NCBI GenBank assembly: GCA_045863195.1
Contig: BTUI01000012.1
Span: 1 to 64,000 of the forward strand
Origin: W-Chloroflexi-9 sp045863195
GTDB lineage: Bacteria > Chloroflexota > Dehalococcoidia > UBA2979
Direction: 5' to 3'
Length of the DNA: 64,000 nucleotides
The position numbers and the translations under genes are program-made. Shown here one piece after another: positions 32,321 to 41,500 of the stretch (position 1 is its first letter; every line of letters begins with the position of its first letter). The notes beneath the pieces are model-generated. The model ran no database searches, was not told the DNA's origin, and saw nothing but the letters and a program-made list of their open reading frames with translations.

Positions 32321-34477
32321 ATGGCGGACACGACGAACCGACCGGCTCGCCCCCAGCGCCTCGTGGGTGCGTGGTGGGGGCCGGCCGTGGGGCTCTCCGC
32401 GCTGGGCTTCTACGCGTCTGCGACGATCCCGGACGACACGCCGACGCGTGAGATCTACTTCAACATCCCGGACGGCGCCTGGGCGGTCTACGTCTTCATG
32501 GCCGCCCTGGTCGGCCTGCTGGTGTACGGCTTCGTCCGTCACGCCAGCCTCTGGACCATCGGCCAGCCCACGCCGGGCATCCTGAAGGACATCCCGCACC
32601 GGCTCCGCAACACCGTGCGCATGGGCCTCGCACAGGACAAGGTTCGGCGCGACCGCTACGCCGGCATCATGCACTGGTGCATCTTCTCCTCCATCCTGGT
32701 CCTGACACTGGTGACGGCACAGGTCGCGCTGGAGGCGGACCTGCCGATCTCCTTCCTGCACGGCCCGTACTACCTGTTCTTCTCCTTCTACGGCGACCTC
32801 TTTGGCGTCATTGGCCTCATCGGCGTCGGTATGGCGCTGAACCGCCGCTACTTCTCGCAGATGCACCGCATTCGCTGGGACGAGCGGCTGGAAGACCACC
32901 TGATCATCGTTGGCCTGGGCCTGGTGCTGCTCTCCGGCTTCTTCGTGGAGGCCGCGCGCATCATGGTGACCGAACTGGAGCAGCACCCGGACTGGGCGCG
33001 CTGGTCGTTCGGCGCCTTCACCCTCGCCAAGGGGCTGGACATCTTCGGGTTCGAGGAGCACCAGCTCCTCTCGTTCCACGCCTACTCGTGGTGGTTCCAC
33101 GTCTCGATGGCCTTCGGATGGCTGGGCCTGATCGTCTTCACCCGCCTGGACCACATCTTCTTCGCCCCGGTGAACGCCTTCTTCCTGCGCCCCGACTCTC
33201 CGGGCCGCCTCGCGAAGATCGAGAACATCGAGGAGCAGGAGGTCTTCGGCGTCGGCTTCATCCAGGACTTCACGTGGAAGCAGCTGTTTGAGCTGGACGC
33301 CTGCGTCCGCTGCGGTCGCTGCACGGAGGTCTGCCCGGCGAACATCTCCGGCCAGCCGCTTTCGCCGATGCACCTGATCCAGGACCTGAAGGCCCACCTC
33401 GCGGACGTCGGCCCGGCCATCGCGCAGCACCGCCACGAGACCGGCGAGGTCGGCCGTGAGGTGTCGACGGTCGCCCTTACGGGCGAGGTGATCCACGACG
33501 AGACGCTCTGGGCGTGCCGCACCTGTGGCGCCTGCATGCAGGAGTGCCCGGTGATGATCGAGCACGTCCCGACGATCGTGGACATGCGCCGCTACCTGGT
33601 CATGAGCGAGGCCCGCATCCCGGCGACGGCGCAGGCCGCGCTCGAGAACCTCGAGATGCGCGGCCACCCGTGGCGCGGCACCGCGCTGGAGCGCACCACC
33701 TGGATGGAAGGCCTGGAAGAGGTGCCGATCTTCGACGGCACGCAGGACTACCTCTACTGGGTGGGTTGCTCTGGCTCGCTGGTGGAGCGCAACCTCCCGA
33801 TCACGAAGGCGGTGTTCCGCCTCGTGAAGGAGTCCGGTGCCTCGTTCGGCGTCCTCGGACAGGAAGAGACCTGCAACGGCGACCCGGCGCGCCGCCTGGG
33901 CAACGAGTACCTGTACCAGATCCTGGCGCAGCAGCTGGTGGAGACGTTCAAGGCGAAGAACGTGCAGAAGGTCATCACCAACTGCCCGCACTGCTTCAAC
34001 ACGTTCAAGAACGAGTACCCGCAGTTCGACGGCCACTTCGAGGTGATCCACCACACGGAGTTCCTGGCCGGCGCCATGCAGACGGGCAAGTTGAAGGCGA
34101 AGCACGCCGTCAACGCCACCGTCACCTACCACGACTCGTGCTACCTCGGCCGCCTCAACGGCGTGTACGAGGCGCCGCGCCAGATCCTGGAACTCGTCCC
34201 CGGGACGAACCTGGTGGAGATGCAGCGGAACCTGAGCAAGGGCCTCTGCTGTGGCGCCGGCGGCGGCAACATGTGGCAGGAAGAAGTGGGCGAGCGCCGC
34301 GTGAACCACGTGCGCTCGGAGGAGGCGGTCGGCACCGGCGCCGAGCAGGTGATCGCCAACTGCCCCTTCTGCATCCAGATGTTCGAGGACGGTGTGCCGG
34401 CGGTCCACCCGGAGGAGGAAGGCCGCATGCGCCCCTTCGACGTGGCGGAACTGCTGGAGAAGTCCGTATTCGGGTAA
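32321..34477 (+). CDS. EtfD-type membrane Fe-S reductase, ETF:menaquinone oxidoreductase candidate (718 aa)
   Basis: Three parts. Residues 1-~290 hold about six transmembrane helices with paired His (heme b-type NarI-like). Residues ~327-410 carry two 4Fe-4S motifs, CVRCGRCTEVCP and CRTCGACMQECP. The C-terminal ~250 residues contain two CCG domains of heterodisulfide-reductase type (GCSGSL...NCPHC and DSCYLGR...LCCGAGGG...NCPFC). This is the layout of EtfD/Fix-independent reductases that pass electrons from ETF to menaquinone. etfB and etfA follow 186 bp later. AGGGAG precedes the ATG. The direct electron donor is inferred from neighbours. Confidence 0.85.
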   Translation: MADTTNRPARPQRLVGAWWGPAVGLSALGFYASATIPDDTPTREIYFNIPDGAWAVYVFMAALVGLLVYGFVRHASLWTIGQPTPGILKDIPHRLRNTVRMGLAQDKVRRDRYAGIMHWCIFSSILVLTLVTAQVALEADLPISFLHGPYYLFFSFYGDLFGVIGLIGVGMALNRRYFSQMHRIRWDERLEDHLIIVGLGLVLLSGFFVEAARIMVTELEQHPDWARWSFGAFTLAKGLDIFGFEEHQLLSFHAYSWWFHVSMAFGWLGLIVFTRLDHIFFAPVNAFFLRPDSPGRLAKIENIEEQEVFGVGFIQDFTWKQLFELDACVRCGRCTEVCPANISGQPLSPMHLIQDLKAHLADVGPAIAQHRHETGEVGREVSTVALTGEVIHDETLWACRTCGACMQECPVMIEHVPTIVDMRRYLVMSEARIPATAQAALENLEMRGHPWRGTALERTTWMEGLEEVPIFDGTQDYLYWVGCSGSLVERNLPITKAVFRLVKESGASFGVLGQEETCNGDPARRLGNEYLYQILAQQLVETFKAKNVQKVITNCPHCFNTFKNEYPQFDGHFEVIHHTEFLAGAMQTGKLKAKHAVNATVTYHDSCYLGRLNGVYEAPRQILELVPGTNLVEMQRNLSKGLCCGAGGGNMWQEEVGERRVNHVRSEEAVGTGAEQVIANCPFCIQMFEDGVPAVHPEEEGRMRPFDVAELLEKSVFG

Positions 34478-34489
34478 CCCGCGGACGCT

Positions 34490-34507
34490 CGGGAAGCGCG
34501 CTTCCCG
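34490..34507. terminator. palindrome after etfD
   Basis: CGGGAAGCGCGCTTCCCG, a perfect 18-bp palindrome 13 bp past the etfD stop. A GTAGTATGG stretch (TAGTAT -10 candidate) follows in the 185-bp gap, and a further stem GGCGGGA/TCCCGCC lies at 34599-34615 within the likely etfB 5' UTR. This suggests partial termination plus a fresh promoter for etfBA. Confidence 0.5.
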
Positions 34508-34663
34508 GGTGGTCGCGTAGTATGGGCGCGGGGGTGCGCCGGGGCTCTTGCCCGCCGGCGCGATGACATCGCCCACGTTCGGATGAGATCAAACGGCAGG
34601 CGGGACCATCCCGCCCGGTTGGCAGCGCGCGGGGCAGCGTCCCGGCGATGAAGGAGCCAGAGC

Positions 34664-35464
34664 ATGCACATCGTGGTCTGCGCCAAGCAGATTCCCGACC
34701 CGGAGACGCCGCCTGCGGCGTTCAAGATCGACGCGGCGACGAACAAGGTCGTCCCCGCGCCCGGCATCGCCCCGGTGCTGAGCCAGTTCGACGGCATTGC
34801 CGCCGAGGCGGCCCTCCGCATCAAGGAGGCCAAGGGCGGCAAGGTGACCGTCATCTCCCTGGGCGCTGAGAGCGCGCAGGCCGCCATCAAGCAGGTGCTG
34901 GCGATGGGCGCCGACGAGGGTGTGCTCCTGAAGGACGCCGCCTTCGACGACGGTGACTCGCACACGACCGCGAAGGCGCTGGCCGCCGCGATCAAGAAGC
35001 TGGGCGACGTGGACGCCGTGTTCTGCGGCCGCCAGGCGGCTGACTGGGACATGGGCCAGGTCGGCCTGCTCATCGCCGAGGAGCTCGGCGTGCCGGTCTC
35101 GATCATCGCGAAGGGCATCGAGGCCACGGACAACGGCCTGAAGGTCCAGCGCGTGCTGGCGGACGGCTTCGAGACCGTCGAGACGCCGCTCCCGGCCGTC
35201 GTGACCGTCTCCAACGAGTTCGGTGAGCCCCGCTACCCGAAGCTCCCGCAGATCATGGCCGCCGCCAAGAAGACGGTGACGGCGTGGACCGCGGCTGACC
35301 TGGGCCTGGACGCCGGCTCTGTCGGCAAGGCGGGCGCCCGCCTCCAGCTCCAGAAGCTGTTCATCCCCGAGAAGAGCAGCAAGGTCGAGCTGATCGAGGG
35401 CGAGACCCCGCAGGAGCAGGCGGCCAACCTGGTCGCTCGCCTGCGGGCCGACAAGCTCATCTAG
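34664..35464 (+). CDS. etfB: electron transfer flavoprotein beta subunit (266 aa)
   Basis: Binds AMP structurally and, with EtfA, carries electrons from acyl-CoA dehydrogenases. MHIVVCAKQIPDPETPP (1-17), the DGIAAEAALRIKE helix, FCGRQAADWDMGQVGLLIAE (about 121-140) and EFGEPRYPKLPQIMAAAKK (about 190-208) are family signatures. AAGGAG precedes the ATG. 37 bp separate it from etfA. The DMGQVG motif and normal length do not indicate a bifurcating ETF, but this cannot be excluded from sequence reading alone. Confidence 0.95.
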   Translation: MHIVVCAKQIPDPETPPAAFKIDAATNKVVPAPGIAPVLSQFDGIAAEAALRIKEAKGGKVTVISLGAESAQAAIKQVLAMGADEGVLLKDAAFDDGDSHTTAKALAAAIKKLGDVDAVFCGRQAADWDMGQVGLLIAEELGVPVSIIAKGIEATDNGLKVQRVLADGFETVETPLPAVVTVSNEFGEPRYPKLPQIMAAAKKTVTAWTAADLGLDAGSVGKAGARLQLQKLFIPEKSSKVELIEGETPQEQAANLVARLRADKLI

Positions 35465-35501
35465 TCCTCGCCCCGCGTACAGCATCGGAGAACACTGAAC
35501 G

Positions 35502-36461
35502 ATGGCACAGAACATCCTGGTCGTGGGCGAGCTCGATGGCGGCGCGCCCAACACCACGACCCTTGAGCTGCTCGGCGGCGCGCAGGGCCTCGCGGCCGGC
35601 GGCACCGTCTCGGTGGTGCTGCTCGGCACCGGCGCCACGGCTGCGGCCGGCAAGGCCGCCGGCGCTGCGAAGGCGTACGTCTCTGACGACGCGAACTACG
35701 ACACCTTCCGCGGCGAGCAGTGGCTCGCGGCGGTGCAGGAGGCCGTGAGCCAGTCCGGCGCCACGCTGGTCCTGGTCGCGCAGTCCGTCGTCGGCCGCGA
35801 AGTCGGCCCGCGCCTGGCGGCTCGCCTGGGCACCGCCGTCGCCATGGACTGCGTGTCCGTGGCGGACGCCGGCGGCACGATCCAGTTCACGCGCCCGGCT
35901 TACGGCGGCAACGCCCTGGCCACCTACACCATCGCCACCAGCCCGGCGATCGCCACCGTCCGCGCCAAGTCGTTCGAGGCTGCCTCGGGCGGTGGTGCGG
36001 CCGAGACCGTGGCCCTGCCGGCCGCCGGTGCGAGCCGCACGACCGTGCTCGGCTCGGAGAAGGCCCAGACCGAGGGCCTGCAGATGACGGACGCCCCCGT
36101 GGTCGTCGGCGGCGGCCGCGGCCTCGGCGCGCCGGAGGCCTTCCAGCAGATGGAGGCGCTCGCCGCCGCCATCGGCAAGGACAAGGCCACCGTCGGCGCC
36201 TCGCGCGCCGCGGTCGACCTCGGCTGGTACCCGCCGAGCCAGCAGATCGGCCTCACCGGCAAGGTGGTGACGCCGGACCTGTACATCGCCGTCGCCATCT
36301 CCGGCGCCAGCCAGCACATGGCCGGCTGCTCCGGTTCGAAGGTGATCGTCGCGATCAACCGGGACAAGGACGCCAACATCTTCGGCTTTGCCAAGTACGG
36401 CATCGTCGGCGACTGGAAGACCGTGGTCCCGGCCCTGATCGAGGAGATCAAGAAGGGCTAA
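35502..36461 (+). CDS. etfA: electron transfer flavoprotein alpha subunit (319 aa)
   Basis: FAD-binding ETF subunit. The C-terminal FAD domain has VVVGGGRGLGAPEAFQQMEALA, VGASRAAVDLGWYPPSQQIGLTGKVV, then ISGASQHMAGCSGSKVIVAIN and DKDANIFGFAKYGIVGDWK, all close to family consensus. The N-terminal domain pairs with EtfB. The neighbouring etfD suggests a route to the quinone pool through the membrane. A strong terminator follows. Confidence 0.95.
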   Translation: MAQNILVVGELDGGAPNTTTLELLGGAQGLAAGGTVSVVLLGTGATAAAGKAAGAAKAYVSDDANYDTFRGEQWLAAVQEAVSQSGATLVLVAQSVVGREVGPRLAARLGTAVAMDCVSVADAGGTIQFTRPAYGGNALATYTIATSPAIATVRAKSFEAASGGGAAETVALPAAGASRTTVLGSEKAQTEGLQMTDAPVVVGGGRGLGAPEAFQQMEALAAAIGKDKATVGASRAAVDLGWYPPSQQIGLTGKVVTPDLYIAVAISGASQHMAGCSGSKVIVAINRDKDANIFGFAKYGIVGDWKTVVPALIEEIKKG

Positions 36462-36493
36462 TCGCCCCTCTCGCGGTTTGCATGCGACCCACG

Positions 36494-36526
36494 GGAGCGG
36501 GGCGGGCCACTGGCTCGCCCCGCTCC
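36494..36526 (+). terminator. terminator after etfA
   Basis: Perfect 11-bp stem GGAGCGGGGCG/CGCCCCGCTCC with an 11-nt loop, 33 bp past the etfA stop. No T-tract. Confidence 0.75.
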
Positions 36527-36573
36527 TGCGTCCGGGACCGCACCGGACCGGTTGACGTATGCGGTAGGTTTCC

Positions 36574-36602
36574 TTGCGGCATCATGTGACCGCAAATACA
36601 AT
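36574..36602 (+). promoter_or_regulatory. coaE promoter
   Basis: TTGCGG, exactly 17 bp, TACAAT (five of six to consensus). A TTGACG lies 22 bp upstream of the TTGCGG without a matching -10. Predicted 5' UTR about 24 bases. Confidence 0.6.
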
Positions 36603-36632
36603 CGGGCCTGAGATCCAAGCCTGGAGAACATA

Positions 36633-37553
36633 ATGATCGTCATCGGCCTCACGGGTGGCATCGCGGCAGGGAAGTCAACGGCTGCGGAACTGCTCCGAGA
36701 GTTCGGGGCGGTCGTGATCGACGCCGACCGGCTGGGTCACCGCTCCTACGAGCCGGGCACGCCGGGCTTCGAGAAGGTCGTCAACGCCTTCGGCCATGAC
36801 GTGGTGGGCAAGGACGGCACCATCGACCGCCGGATCCTCGGCGGCAAGGTGTTCGGCGCTCCCGGCGAACTCCAGCGGCTGAACGCCCTCATCTGGCCGG
36901 AGATCCGCACGCTGATCCGCGAGGAAATCGCGCAGATCCGTGCGGCTGACAAGAACGCCGTCATCGTCCTCGAAGCCGCCGTCCTCATCGAGGCGGAGTG
37001 GCAGGATCTCTGCAACGAGATCTGGGTCGTCCACACCACGATCCCGACCGCCGTCGAGCGGCTGCGCTCGCGCAATGGCCTCACCACGGAGGCGGCCATG
37101 GCGCGCATCAACTCGCAGATGTCGACGAAGGAGCGGCTCTCCTACGCCCAGGTGAAGATCGATAACTCCACCACCGAGGCCGACCTCCGCCAGCGCATGA
37201 CCAAGGCCTGGAAGGCGCTCCAGGACCGCCTCGGCACGGCGAAGAAGCCGGCCGCGAAGGCCACGCCCGCGAAGGCTGCCGCGACGAAGGTCGCCGCGAA
37301 GCCGGCCGCTGCGAAGGCCGCGCCCGCGAAGGCTGCCGCGGCGAAGCTGGCTGTTGCGAAGGCCGCGCCCGCGAAGGCTGCCGCGACGAAGGTCGCCGCC
37401 AAGCCGGCTGCGAAGGCCGCTCCCGCGAAGACTGCCGCGACGAAGGCCGTCGCGAAGCCTGCGGCGAAGGCCGCGCCGAAGACGACGACGAAGGCACGGC
37501 CAGCGGCGAAGCCCGCGGCCAAGCCGGCGGCTCGTGGAGCAGCACGCAAGTAG
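36633..37553 (+). CDS. coaE: dephospho-CoA kinase with long Ala/Lys/Pro-rich tail (306 aa)
   Basis: Last enzyme of coenzyme A synthesis: phosphorylates dephospho-CoA. The kinase domain (1-~200) is complete: GLTGGIAAGKST (P-loop, 5-16), DADRLGHRSYE (30-40) and RLRSRNGL. From residue ~203 to the end (about 104 residues) only Ala, Lys, Pro with a few Thr/Val remain, as repeats of AAKPAAKAAPAK type like the tails of histone H1-like or mycobacterial HU proteins. The tail is basic and probably unstructured. It is not a normal CoaE extension. Promoter as above. Confidence 0.9.
   Translation: MIVIGLTGGIAAGKSTAAELLREFGAVVIDADRLGHRSYEPGTPGFEKVVNAFGHDVVGKDGTIDRRILGGKVFGAPGELQRLNALIWPEIRTLIREEIAQIRAADKNAVIVLEAAVLIEAEWQDLCNEIWVVHTTIPTAVERLRSRNGLTTEAAMARINSQMSTKERLSYAQVKIDNSTTEADLRQRMTKAWKALQDRLGTAKKPAAKATPAKAAATKVAAKPAAAKAAPAKAAAAKLAVAKAAPAKAAATKVAAKPAAKAAPAKTAATKAVAKPAAKAAPKTTTKARPAAKPAAKPAARGAARK
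37240..37550 (+). repeat. coding tandem repeats of the CoaE tail
   Basis: The DNA repeats units of the form GCGAAGGCYGCC and GCGAAGCCGGCC with few changes, encoding A-K-A-A and A-K-P-A blocks. Such repeats change length easily between strains. Confidence 0.75.
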
Positions 37554-37619
37554 ACTCCCCTCTCGCTCCAACGGAGGGTGCACGCATCGCCCGGGCCCAA
37601 CGCCCGGGCGGTAGGCAGG

Positions 37620-38492
37620 ATGACGGCATTGACGACTGAAGCGGCGGGGTTCAAGCAGATCGCGGTGGAGGACTTCCGGATCACGGAGGAGCCGTTCTAC
37701 CTGCCCATCAACGACGAGATCGAACTCTTCGAGACCGCCTACGAGCGCAAGATCCCGGTCCTGCTGAAGGGCCCCACCGGCGCCGGCAAGACCCGCTTCG
37801 TGGAGTACATGTCCTGGCGTCTGCACAACCGCACCGCCGGCGGCCACGCGGAGGGCGTCCCGCTGATCACCGTCTCCTGTCACGAGGACCTCACCGCCTC
37901 CGACCTCGTCGGCCGGTACCTGCTCGAGGGTGACGAGACGCGCTGGATCGACGGGCCGATCACCCGCGCCACCAAGGTGGGCGCGATCTGCTATCTGGAC
38001 GAGATCGTGGAGGCCCGCAAGGACACCACCGTCCTCATCCACCCGCTGACGGACTACCGCCGCCTGCTGCCCGTGGAGAAGCGCGGCGAGCTGCTGGAGG
38101 CCTCGGACGGCTTCCTGCTCGTCATGTCCTACAACCCGGGCTACCAGTCCGCCATCAAGGACCTGAAGCACTCCACGCGCCAGCGCTTCATCGCGATCGA
38201 GTTCGACTACCCACCGCGCGACGAAGAAGCCGTCATCATCGAGAAGGAATCCGGCGTGTCCCCCGCGGTCGCGCAGGACCTGGCGAAGCTGGCTGAGAAG
38301 GTGCGCAACCTGAAGGAGCATGGCCTCTCGGAGGGCGTCTCCACCCGTCTGCTCATCTACGCGGCCAAGCTGGTCGCCGGCGGCATCTCCCCGCGCCGCG
38401 CCTGCCAGGTCGCGATCGTGTGGGCGCTCACCGACGACGGTGAAGTGCAGCGCTCGATCGAGGAAGTCGTCACCTCGATCTTCGACGAGTAA
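37620..38492 (+). CDS. MoxR/CbbQ-type AAA+ ATPase (290 aa)
   Basis: AAA+ chaperone-like ATPase of the CbbQ/NorQ/GvpN group. PVLLKGPTGAGKTRFVEYM (Walker A, about 47-65), TVSCHEDLTASDLVGRYLLEG, ICYLDEIVEARKDTTVLIHPL (Walker B and sensor, about 122-142), RLLPVEKRGELLEASDGFLLVMSYNPGYQ, and a CbbQ-type C-terminal region ending EVVTSIFDE. CbbQ proteins pair with a VWA protein to remodel metalloenzymes; the VWA partner is the next gene, 63 bp downstream. No rubisco, nitric oxide reductase or gas-vesicle gene is present, so the client is unknown. Confidence 0.88.
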   Translation: MTALTTEAAGFKQIAVEDFRITEEPFYLPINDEIELFETAYERKIPVLLKGPTGAGKTRFVEYMSWRLHNRTAGGHAEGVPLITVSCHEDLTASDLVGRYLLEGDETRWIDGPITRATKVGAICYLDEIVEARKDTTVLIHPLTDYRRLLPVEKRGELLEASDGFLLVMSYNPGYQSAIKDLKHSTRQRFIAIEFDYPPRDEEAVIIEKESGVSPAVAQDLAKLAEKVRNLKEHGLSEGVSTRLLIYAAKLVAGGISPRRACQVAIVWALTDDGEVQRSIEEVVTSIFDE

Positions 38493-38555
38493 CACCCGCG
38501 AACGCCGTCGGCGCCCTCAGGGGCTCCGGCGGCGTCCGGTGCCCCGGAGGAGCGC

Positions 38556-41500
38556 ATGTCGCTCTTGTCTGACCTGACCGCACGTTTCGCCCCCGACCTG
38601 AAGGGGTTCGGCGCCTCGCTGCCGGACGACTTCGCGACCGGCCTCGCCGGCCTCGAGGCGTTCATGGACGCGGACGAACTCGACCGCTGGGCGCAGGACG
38701 GCGTCGCGCTCGCCAACCACTCGCTGCGCTCGTGGGAGGCGGCCGGGGAGTACTTCCGCGCCTCGCCGGTCGTCGCGCCGCGCCTCGGCGTCGAAGGCAT
38801 CCGTCACTGGGTCGAGCTCGCCACCGGCCTTGCCGGATCGTCCTCGCTCATGGCGGCGGCGTTCCTGAAGGGCACGCCGGACGCGCTCGCCTCGATCGCG
38901 AACGACGACCTGGACGAGTGGGCGCAGCAGGGCGAGAAGCTCTGCCGCGGCAACTGGAAGTCCATCGCGCTCGCCTCGCTGTTCTTCCAGGTCAGCCCGT
39001 CGCTCATGCCGAACCTGTCGCTGGGCAGCATCGGCCGCCTCGTGGACATCGTGGACCAGCTCACGGAGCGGTCGTACGAACTCGCGAACACCTGCCTGGA
39101 GGGCTCAGCGGCGATCTTCGCGAAGCTGGCCCAGGACGACCGGGAGCCGTTCCTGCGCTTCGCCCGCGCCGTGACCCGCGCCTCCTGGGCTGACACGCGC
39201 CTCTACTTCGAGCGCGGCCCGCGTCTGCTGGAGCAGGTTGCGCCCGACCAGCGCGCCACATTCCTCGACCTCGCGGCGCGCGTCACGACCGCGGTCGGCC
39301 GCCAGGGCTTCCCGCTCTTCTCCGACGCGGCCGAGGCGCTGGCGCAGATGCCGCCGGAGGACCACGCGGAGCTGCTGACCTTCGCGGGCCGCCTCGTGGG
39401 TGGCAGCCCGGCGGCGGCGATGGAGTTCCTGAAGATCGTCCCCTTCGTCAGCACGCGGCTCACGCCGGAGCAGATGGAGCAGTGGCGCAACGCTGGCCTG
39501 GACATCCTGGTCGGCGAGCGGAACGCGGAAGGCGCGGAGGCGTACTTCCGGCTGGAGTCCACGCGCGCCGAGGAGATGATGCGCTCGCTCTCCAGCCGGG
39601 TGGAGCTCGCCTCGGTCTCCTCGCTGCTGCGCATGTACGCGAAGGCGCTCTCCGGCCAGCAGGTCGCCGTGCTCTCCACGGAGGAACTGGTCGACAAGAA
39701 CATCGGCTGGGTGACGGAGTCCGCCGCCACGACCGAGGGCTCCACGATCTACCTGCCACCGGTCGTCGCCACGTTCGAGGACCAGCTGACCAACTTCCAG
39801 GTCTACAAGGTCTTCACGACCCACCAGACCGGACGCATGGAGTTCGGCTCCTTCGAGTACCGCTGGGGCCGGGACGGCCTCTTCACCACCGCCACGGTGG
39901 ATGAGCGCGAGGCCGTGCGCTCCGCCGCCCTCGCGGAGTCCGGCACCAAGCCGCCTGCCGTCGCGATCACCGCGATGCAGCGTTTCTTCAACCTGTTCGA
40001 GGACCGCACGCTCATCTCCGGCCTCTTCACGATCGCCGAGGACACCCGCATCGACGCGACGATCTCCCGCGAGTACGGGGGCATCCGCCGCTGGCTGCGC
40101 CGCCTGCAGGAGTGGGAGGCGGAACGCCGCCCGCGCGTGGAGCAGATGCCGCTGCGCCAGGCGTTCGTGGAGAACCTGCTGCGTGCCTCCCTCGGCCGGA
40201 CGGACACGATCCGGTGGCCGTCCGCGTTCCGCGAGTACCTCGCGGAGGGCCTCGGCGCGCTGAAGTTGCTGGAGCAGCCGGACGCGAACGTGCAGGACTC
40301 GGCGGAGGTCGCCGCCTCGCTGTACGACATCGCGGCATCGATCCCGAACATCACCGCGCCGATCTCGGACGGCAAGTTCGACTGGGCCGGGCCGGACGAG
40401 GACATGCTCTCGATCCAGCCGGCGATGCCCGGCGGCGGCGATGGCCCGGAGATGAACCCGAACCAGGAGGAGGCGGCGTTCAAGAACCCGCCTCAGCCGG
40501 AGTTCCGCGGCGACTTCAAGCCGGAGCTCGTGCAGCTGCTTGCCCGCCTCAAGAACCAGCAGGAGGGCCAGCAGGACGGCGCCATGACCCCGCTCACCAA
40601 GGAGCAGATCATGGAGATGCTGGAGAACTCCACGGAGCTCTCCATCGCCGAGTGGGCCGAGGGCGACATCGACCAGAGCCTGGGCATGTTCCTGCAGAAC
40701 CTCGAGAAGGAGGCCGGCCAGATGGCCGGCAAGGCCGACGAGAAGGCCAAGGGCGACGGCCAGCAGGACGGCACCGGCACGGAGGGCGGCGAGGAAGCCG
40801 AGCTCCCGGTCGAGGTGTCATGGTCCTACTACGACGAGTGGGACTTCCGCGCCGGCGACTATCGCCCGCGCTGGACCCGCGTCGGCGAGCGCCTCTCCAA
40901 GGAAGACGACTCCGACTTCTACCAGGAAACGCTCCGCAAGTACCACGGACTGGTGATGGAGACCCGCCGCCAGTTCGAGATGATGCGGCCAGAGTCGTTC
41001 AAGAAGATCAAGCGCCTGGAAGACGGCGAAGAGTTGGACGTGGACCTCACCATCGAGTTCCACATCGACAAGAAGGCCGGCGTCGGGCCGTCCGCGCGCA
41101 TCTACAACCGCCGCAACAAGGTGGAGCGCGAGGTCGCCGTGGCGTTCCTCCTCGACATGTCCGCGTCCACCGACGAGGAGATCGAGAAGGTCCGCCAGAA
41201 GTACGACGAGAAGGACAACGACGACGACTTCGACGGCGACCCGCGGAAGTACTTCCAGTGGCTCGCCGCCCGTCGCGCGAAGGCGATGGTGGAGCCGCCG
41301 AAGCGCATCATTGACCTCGAGAAGGAGTCGACGGTGCTGATCGTCGAAGCCCTCGAGGCGATCGGCGACGCGTACGGGATCTACGGCTTCTCCGGGTACG
41401 GCCGCGACAACGTGGAGTTCCACGTGGTCAAGGACCTGAACGAGATGCTGACCGACAAGGTCGAGAAGCGCATCGGCGCCATCGAGCCGATCCGCTCGAC

